A DNA stretch of 12,040 bases. Origin: an uncultured Clostridia bacterium (GTDB lineage Bacteria; Bacillota; Clostridia; Christensenellales; CAG-917). Shown here one piece after another: positions 5,914-10,357 of this stretch. Position 1 is the stretch's first letter. Each line of letters opens with the position of its first letter. The translations under genes were made by a program, and so were the position numbers. The stretch is taken from NCBI GenBank assembly GCA_947589635.1, contig CANQCC010000043.1:1-12040 (forward strand), read 5' to 3'. Below the pieces are notes generated by a model. The model did not search any database. It saw only the letters and a list, made by a program, of their open reading frames with translations, and was not told where the DNA came from.

Positions 5914-7530
5914 TCAATTATTGGCGGAACTCAACTCGAAATTTTCAACTCCGCCGTCGTCAAACGGAACTATCGCGTCCAACTCCGCGCTGTGCGCCAA
6001 CAAGTTTTCACGCACGATGTCTTGAAAACTTTTTGAGATGTACCATTGCAGGTCAAGACCTATGGAGACGTCGGAGAAGAATGGTTTTTCAAGCAGTTCG
6101 TCGCCCTGTGAAAAATCGCGCAACAGTATGTACAGATAGGGCGAATATTTCAGATTGGGCAGCATCCTGACAAACTCCTTGTCCTCGGCGAGCCTGCGTT
6201 TTAGCCATTGCAAGTGTCCGTAGAGATCCCCGCATGTGAAGTTGATGAAGGAATCAGATTGGCTATATCTAGAGATTAATCTACTAAGTAGGCTATGTTT
6301 GCGGTTGGATTTATCATCTTGACAATATCTGTGAAGAATCTCCTCATCGCGAAGATATTTTGTATACAGCACTTGTGGATCCATCTCTATTTTTTTGTTG
6401 CGAACAATGTTGTTCTTAACATGACTGTAAGTCAAACCGAACAAATATCTAAAATTTGGGACATAATTTGTTATCGCCTTACTGTAACTGTATATCGACG
6501 TATCGGGATTGTTGCGCGCCCATTCCGTATTTGTGGTGCAGTCAAAATATTCTTTGTCTTCAAGGCGTCTGCGCTTTTCCCACGCGTACAATTCCCATTT
6601 GTCGTCGCCATACACGATTGGCGGAGGGTTGTCTTTTGTCCACTGTGTGCAGAACAGTCTTTGATATTCCGAGTTTGTGGTTTCGTTGTAGATAAACCAC
6701 TTAAAGGCGTTTGAGTTTGAGGACCTGTCGAAGACTTCTTTTCTGGGAATAGGCTTGCCGATATAATCGGAATCGTAATTTTTCATCCGTTTGATCAAAT
6801 CTTTATATAGTTTTTTGTATTGCATAGTGAACGCTATGCCGCAGATCAACATTATAGCGCCTACAATGGCAAACACGATGCCAAACGCAGCCATGCCCCT
6901 GCGGTCGTAATTGATAATAACCGGGCTGAGTGCGGCGAGCAAAATGCATATTGTTGCGAGCGTCAGGAAGAATATGCTTTTGATTATAATTCTACGATTG
7001 TCCCATAAATAATTGTTATTGTGGCGTTCTATGTCCCTTATACCGCTTTCGCCATCACCAATCATTCCACCGCCAAATTTGATACGGTTGCCATATTTGT
7101 CGCACCATTTTTCATCGCGTAGGTCGTCATAGTTGAATCCAAGCGACTCTTCCGCATTGGTCATGTTTAACAGAAGAGCGTCGTGCATGCTGTCCGTTAC
7201 ATAATCGGGCACGTCGATGTTATGTTCGGTCAGGGGCTTGTAAACTTCCGCAATATCATCCTTGTAGGCTTTCAGCCCCGTCAATTCCACCCAACGCTTC
7301 CTGTAAGTGACGCCGTTTTCGTCGCATTTATAAGATTTGCCATTATCAGACCAGCGTTTTATAGCATTACAGGCCTTAGGTGATTGTGAATAACTTGATT
7401 CCCCTCCTGCAACGGCCGCTTTAGCCCAAAGATCTATAATTTTTTGGGTGCCCGATTGCTCCAGCCACGACGCTTCGCGAATATTGTAAGAACCGTCTGA
7501 ATTTTTTGTAACTTTGTATTCGTCCGACAT
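5914..7530 (-). CDS. Unrecognised protein with two central transmembrane helices
   Basis: A 538-residue protein I cannot assign to a family. There is no signal peptide. Residues 1-180 are hydrophilic and rich in charged and aromatic residues; two hydrophobic segments lie at about 181-208 and 212-237, forming a hairpin; residues 238-538 are hydrophilic, so both ends are probably cytoplasmic. The C-terminal half contains degenerate internal repeats: W[TA][KR][DN]NPxxx[VI]Y at 297-307 and 337-347, and WxKRR followed by EDKE[YF] at 317-328 and 442-453. The start at 7530 has AAAGGAG eight bases upstream. The gene is clearly more AT-rich than its neighbours, mainly in the middle. It is divergent from the small XRE regulator, with a promoter overlapping a tandem operator-like repeat. 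The context suggests a regulated accessory cassette; function is unknown. Confidence 0.85.
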   Translation of the reverse strand: MSDEYKVTKNSDGSYNIREASWLEQSGTQKIIDLWAKAAVAGGESSYSQSPKACNAIKRWSDNGKSYKCDENGVTYRKRWVELTGLKAYKDDIAEVYKPLTEHNIDVPDYVTDSMHDALLLNMTNAEESLGFNYDDLRDEKWCDKYGNRIKFGGGMIGDGESGIRDIERHNNNYLWDNRRIIIKSIFFLTLATICILLAALSPVIINYDRRGMAAFGIVFAIVGAIMLICGIAFTMQYKKLYKDLIKRMKNYDSDYIGKPIPRKEVFDRSSNSNAFKWFIYNETTNSEYQRLFCTQWTKDNPPPIVYGDDKWELYAWEKRRRLEDKEYFDCTTNTEWARNNPDTSIYSYSKAITNYVPNFRYLFGLTYSHVKNNIVRNKKIEMDPQVLYTKYLRDEEILHRYCQDDKSNRKHSLLSRLISRYSQSDSFINFTCGDLYGHLQWLKRRLAEDKEFVRMLPNLKYSPYLYILLRDFSQGDELLEKPFFSDVSIGLDLQWYISKSFQDIVRENLLAHSAELDAIVPFDDGGVENFELSSANN

Positions 7531-7562
7531 ACAAATTTCTCCTTTTATAGAATTATACAGTC

Positions 7563-7591
7563 AATATATCAAGTCTTTTGACTTAAGTCAA
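7563..7591 (-). promoter_or_regulatory. Promoter of the two-TM protein gene
   Basis: On the minus strand TTGACT (7591-7586) and TATATT (7568-7563) are 17 bases apart. The spacer is filled exactly by the first 19-bp repeat unit (which also overlaps the -35 edge), and the second unit covers the rest of the -35. A repressor on these repeats should block RNA polymerase. A second TATAAT-like element lies a little downstream. Confidence 0.6.
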
Positions 7592-7606
7592 GACTTTTGA
7601 CTTAAA
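7569..7606. repeat. Tandem 19-bp palindromic repeat, probable XRE operator
   Basis: Two adjacent units, 7569-7587 and 7588-7606, agree at 17 of 19 positions. Unit 1 contains the perfect inverted repeat AAGTC-tttt-GACTT, unit 2 contains AAGAC-tttt-GACTT with one mismatch, and the junction forms another perfect palindrome, GACTTAAGTC. This array lies in the 94-base gap between the divergent two-TM gene and the XRE regulator gene. That is the usual position for autoregulatory operators of such regulators; binding is inferred, not shown. Confidence 0.75.
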
Positions 7607-7624
7607 ATAAGCAAAAATAAAAAT

Positions 7625-7828
7625 ATGATCTACAGCGAGATAATAAGGGATATTATGCTTGAAAACGGACTGTCGCAGGAGGAACTTGCCGCCGTTTTGG
7701 GCGTGCATCAGACGACGGTAGGGCAGTGGTTGCTCGGCAAAAAGAAGCCCGGGTTTGACAGCGTTTTGTCAATTTATAAGCATTTTGGGGTGACTCCCAA
7801 CGATCTGTTTGGAATAGATGACAAGTAA
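7625..7828 (+). CDS. Small XRE-family helix-turn-helix regulator
   Basis: A 67-residue protein consisting almost only of an HTH_3 (Cro/C1-type) domain. Helix 2-turn-helix 3 is SQEELAAVLGVHQTTVGQWL (17-36), followed by the typical GKKKPGFDSVLSIYKHFGVTPNDLF tail. It has no sensor or peptidase domain. Initiation is unusual: the ATG at 7625 has no recognisable SD in the A-rich stretch before it, and a possible -10 (TAAAAT, 7603-7608) would leave a leader of only about ten bases. It is divergent from the two-TM gene and separated from it by the tandem palindromic repeat, which it probably binds, repressing both genes. A terminator overlaps its stop codon. Family assignment is firm; target and inducer are unknown. 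Confidence 0.92.
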   Translation: MIYSEIIRDIMLENGLSQEELAAVLGVHQTTVGQWLLGKKKPGFDSVLSIYKHFGVTPNDLFGIDDK

Positions 7829-7849
7829 AAGTGGCGTCAGCCGCTTTTT
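7827..7849 (+). terminator. Terminator of the XRE regulator gene
   Basis: AAAGTGGC (7828-7835) pairs with GCCGCTTT (7840-7847; one G-T wobble) around loop gtca, followed by a run of five T's in all. The stem starts within the stop codon, insulating galU from the island. Confidence 0.8.
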
Positions 7850-7897
7850 ATATTATAGGAAATTTTCAATTTGAAAATCCATTTTAGCATGTTTTAC

Positions 7898-7926
7898 TTG
7901 TACAGAGTGCGCAAATATGTTAAAAT
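7898..7926 (+). promoter_or_regulatory. galU promoter
   Basis: TTGTAC (7898-7903) and TAAAAT (7921-7926) with a 17-base spacer; start near 7933 and a leader of about 90 bases. A 6-bp inverted repeat ATTTTC/GAAAAT (7862-7867, 7873-7878) lies 20 bases upstream of the -35 box. Confidence 0.6.
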
Positions 7927-7995
7927 ATACTAAAATAGTAGGCGTATTAGGCTCGATGGCGCATAAAGGCGCGAGGGCGCATACAATTTATACCG

Positions 7996-8018
7996 TTGCG
8001 GACTTCCGCAAAAGGAGG
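7996..8018 (+). promoter_or_regulatory. Hairpin adjoining the galU ribosome-binding site
   Basis: TTGCGG (7996-8001) pairs perfectly with CCGCAA (8006-8011) around ACTT. The SD AAGGAGG (8012-8018) begins on the very next base. The geometry would keep the SD unpaired at the foot of the stem. Confidence 0.45.
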
Positions 8019-8023
8019 GTATA

Positions 8024-8887
8024 ATGTCTGTCAAAAAAGCTATAATTCCGTGCGCGGGATTCGGGACGCGATTTTTGCCGCTGACCAAGGTCATGCCTAA
8101 GGAGCTGCTGCCCATCGCGGACATACCGGCGCTGTGCTATATCCTTGACGAGGCGAGGCAGAGCGGCATAGAAGAAGTGATGATCGTGCTGTCCCCTCAA
8201 AAGCAGTACATACGCAAACTTTTCGAGCATAACGCCGCTCTCGACGCGCACCTCGAGGAGCAGGGGAAGCGCGAGGCGCTTGAGCTTGCAAACAGGGACT
8301 ACGGCATGAAGATATCCTTTGTGACTCAACGCGAGATGAACGGCAACGGCAGGGCGATAGCGCTTTGCAAGCGCTTTGCCGCGGGCGCGCCTGTGGCGGT
8401 GCTGTTTGGCGACGACGTCATGTATACGGGCGAGGGCTCTCCCGTCACAAAGCAACTTATCGACGCATACGACCTGACGGGCGCGACTATCGTAGGTTGC
8501 CAGCGCTCCTCCGAAGAGGTCGCCCACAAATGCGGCGTCATGATAGCGGGGGAGAGAGTCAACGACCGCATAACCCGCGTCAAGGGCATAATAGAAAAGC
8601 CCGCGGGAGCGCTGCCCAGCCAGCTTGTCTCGCTTGGCAGGTTTATTCTGACTCCCGACATCTACGGCGCGGTGGAGCGCACTCCCGAAAAGGACGGAGA
8701 GGTGTATCTTACCGACGTCATAAGCACGCTTGCGGGCGAGGGTATGCCCGTCTGCGCTTGCGAGTTTGACGCACGCCGCTACGACATAGGCGACAAGCAG
8801 GGCTATCTTGAAGCCACTGTGGAATATGCCATGCGCGACGCCGAACTCGGCGAAAGATTTACGCAATACTTAAAAACGCTGATATAA
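8024..8887 (+). CDS. galU: UTP-glucose-1-phosphate uridylyltransferase
   Basis: A 287-residue nucleotidyltransferase of normal GalU length. It makes UDP-glucose and pyrophosphate from UTP and glucose 1-phosphate in the cytosol. Motifs: the nucleotide-binding AGFGTRFLPLTK (11-22) with PKELLP (25-30), FGDD (128-131) for metal/nucleotide binding, IIEKP (189-193), LGRFIL (204-209), EVYLTD (226-231), and RRYDIGDKQGYLEATVEYA (251-269), which is characteristic of GalU rather than of RmlA or GlmU. One family motif is unusual: the segment usually GLGHA is GNGRA (107-111). The start at 8024 has AGGAGGG five bases upstream. With galE, it points to UDP-glucose/UDP-galactose supply for teichoic acids, glycolipids or capsule. 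It has its own promoter and is followed by a hairpin terminator. Confidence 0.95.
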   Translation: MSVKKAIIPCAGFGTRFLPLTKVMPKELLPIADIPALCYILDEARQSGIEEVMIVLSPQKQYIRKLFEHNAALDAHLEEQGKREALELANRDYGMKISFVTQREMNGNGRAIALCKRFAAGAPVAVLFGDDVMYTGEGSPVTKQLIDAYDLTGATIVGCQRSSEEVAHKCGVMIAGERVNDRITRVKGIIEKPAGALPSQLVSLGRFILTPDIYGAVERTPEKDGEVYLTDVISTLAGEGMPVCACEFDARRYDIGDKQGYLEATVEYAMRDAELGERFTQYLKTLI

Positions 8888-8890
8888 TGG

Positions 8891-8926
8891 TTTATCCACG
8901 CAAAAACGCGGGATAAAGTCTTTGTT
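8891..8926 (+). terminator. Probable galU terminator
   Basis: TTTATCC-a-CGC (8891-8901) pairs with GCG-GGATAAA (8908-8917), a 10-bp stem with one bulged A and a six-base loop, starting three bases after the stop codon. The following gtctttgtttt is only a loose T-tract, so termination may be partial. Confidence 0.6.
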
Positions 8927-8955
8927 TTGGCAACACACATAACTTTTAACATACT
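8927..8955 (+). promoter_or_regulatory. Probable mcsAB-clpC promoter
   Basis: TTGGCA (8927-8932) and CATACT (8950-8955) with a 17-base spacer: good -35, weaker -10. Start near 8962. I see neither a CtsR heptad repeat (GGTCAAA type) nor a CIRCE element (TTAGCACTC with GAGTGCTAA) anywhere in 8888-8989, the usual controls for this operon in Bacillota. Confidence 0.5.
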
Positions 8956-8963
8956 TACCTGTT

Positions 8964-8983
8964 CGCCGTAAAAGCGGCGGAGG
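8964..8983 (+). promoter_or_regulatory. Hairpin overlapping the mcsAB ribosome-binding site
   Basis: CGCCG (8964-8968) pairs with CGGCG (8975-8979) around TAAAAG. The downstream arm includes the first bases of the SD GGCGGAGG (8976-8983), and the stem begins about two bases from the predicted transcript start. Because the SD is partly sequestered in a short stem upstream of a proteostasis operon, a temperature-responsive role is conceivable; this is inference. Confidence 0.4.
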
Positions 8984-8989
8984 ATGGCG

Positions 8990-10357
8990 ATGAGACTGTG
9001 CGATATCTGCAGAAAAGAGGAGGCTACGCGCGTTGAAAGCGTGGCGATGGGCGGCGTCACAAGGGAGTACGCATATTGCGAAGCGTGCTTCAGGGCGGCG
9101 CTTGCCGCGGGGCGAAAACCCTGCGATGTCGCTGAGGAAAGGCTTTCCCGCATAGGCTTTGAGTGCCCCGATTGCGGATATACCGTCGAAGATTTTAATT
9201 CAAGCTATCTCTTTGGCTGTCCCGCTTGCTATGACAACATGCGCTCCGTCGCCCGTGACGAGATAAAAAAACTGTATTCGAGGGCGGGAGGAGCCTCTCC
9301 AGTCATCCAGCCCTTGAGCGGCGCTCAGCGCGAGCTTGTAAGGGAATACGTGGTGTCATCGCGCGTGCGGCTTGCAAGAAACGTAAGCGGATTGCCTTTT
9401 CCTAAAAGGCTGATACAACTTGCGGAGCAGCGCGGCCTCGGCGCGGAGGAAAGGGCGGGGATACGCTCTCTTTTAAGCGGCGCGCTTTTGGCGAGCGAGG
9501 GTGTTTTTGACGCGGAACTGTATCGCATGGACGAGCTTGACAACCTCAAAAAAAAGATGCTTGTGGAGAGGCACATTATATCTTTACCTCTTGCAAATCA
9601 TCCCCTCGGCGCCGTAATTATCGAAAGCGGCCAAAAGCAGGAAATTTCCGTCATGCTCAACGAGGAGGACCACATTCGCGCGCAATGCGTGCACGCCGGG
9701 CTCGACCTTGACGGCGCGTATAAAAAGTTGCATAAATACGACTTAGGGCTTAGTAAACGCCTGCGTATCGCAAGAAGCGGCGAGCTTGGCTATCTTACCG
9801 CTTGTCCCACCAACGTCGGCACGGGGATGCGCGCGTCCGTCATGGTATTTTTGCCCGCGCTTGCGCTCACGGGGCGTATAGAGGGCGCGCTTGAAAGATT
9901 GAGGCGCGACTTTGGCACTACGGTTCGCGGCTATTACGGCGAGGGGAGCGGCGCGGCGTACGACATGTATCAGATAAGCAACGCGGACACGCTGCTGCTT
10001 GGCGAGGAGGATACGGTGCGGCTTGTGGAGTGCGCCGCTATGGAGATATGCGCGGCGGAGACCGTGGCGACCCGCGATCTGCTTTCCTCGGAAAAGACAA
10101 AGTTGTACGACAGGTTGGAGCGCAGCCTCGGCAACCTGCTGCACGCGCACACCATAGAAGCGGACGAGCTTTTAAGCAGGCTCGCGGACGTCAGATTCGG
10201 GGTGCGCATAGGGATATTTTCATACGATCTTGCCGTTATCGACGCGATCATAGAGGATTGCGCTTCGGCATTTGAAATACTCAGCGACGGCATAAGCGCG
10301 GAACAACGCGGCGTTAGACGCGCCGAAATAGTCCGCGAACGCCTGGGGGCAAAATGA
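8990..10357 (+). CDS. mcsB: McsA-McsB fusion: zinc-finger adaptor joined to protein-arginine kinase
   Basis: A 455-residue fusion. Residues 1-95 match the McsA zinc-finger region: C4/C7-x22-C30/C33, then C59/C62-x14-C77/C80, with CGYTVEDF and FGCPACY as in McsA. The C-terminal UVR motif of McsA is absent. After a linker of about 25 residues comes McsB, which transfers ATP phosphate to protein arginines and so marks clients for ClpC-ClpP: SSRVRLARN (123-131), NEEDHIR (224-230), CPTNVGTGMRASVM (272-285) and GEGS (317-320) are intact, so catalysis is expected. The allosteric phosphoarginine motif RDxxRA reads RGVRRA (440-445), lacking its Asp. The start at 8990 is chosen over 8984 because GGCGGAGG lies six bases before it. 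The stop overlaps the clpC start (ATGA), implying translational coupling. In Bacillus the order is ctsR-mcsA-mcsB-clpC; here ctsR is missing. Confidence 0.95.
   Translation: MRLCDICRKEEATRVESVAMGGVTREYAYCEACFRAALAAGRKPCDVAEERLSRIGFECPDCGYTVEDFNSSYLFGCPACYDNMRSVARDEIKKLYSRAGGASPVIQPLSGAQRELVREYVVSSRVRLARNVSGLPFPKRLIQLAEQRGLGAEERAGIRSLLSGALLASEGVFDAELYRMDELDNLKKKMLVERHIISLPLANHPLGAVIIESGQKQEISVMLNEEDHIRAQCVHAGLDLDGAYKKLHKYDLGLSKRLRIARSGELGYLTACPTNVGTGMRASVMVFLPALALTGRIEGALERLRRDFGTTVRGYYGEGSGAAYDMYQISNADTLLLGEEDTVRLVECAAMEICAAETVATRDLLSSEKTKLYDRLERSLGNLLHAHTIEADELLSRLADVRFGVRIGIFSYDLAVIDAIIEDCASAFEILSDGISAEQRGVRRAEIVRERLGAK

Noticed and set aside
7988..8866. 292-codon minus-strand frame opposite galU
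   Set aside because: Antisense to a well-conserved gene with promoter and SD; the translation is a basic, low-information shadow.
8984..8989. mcsAB start at ATG 8984
   Set aside because: It directly abuts the SD GGAGG, leaving no spacer; ATG 8990 has a normal six-base spacing.
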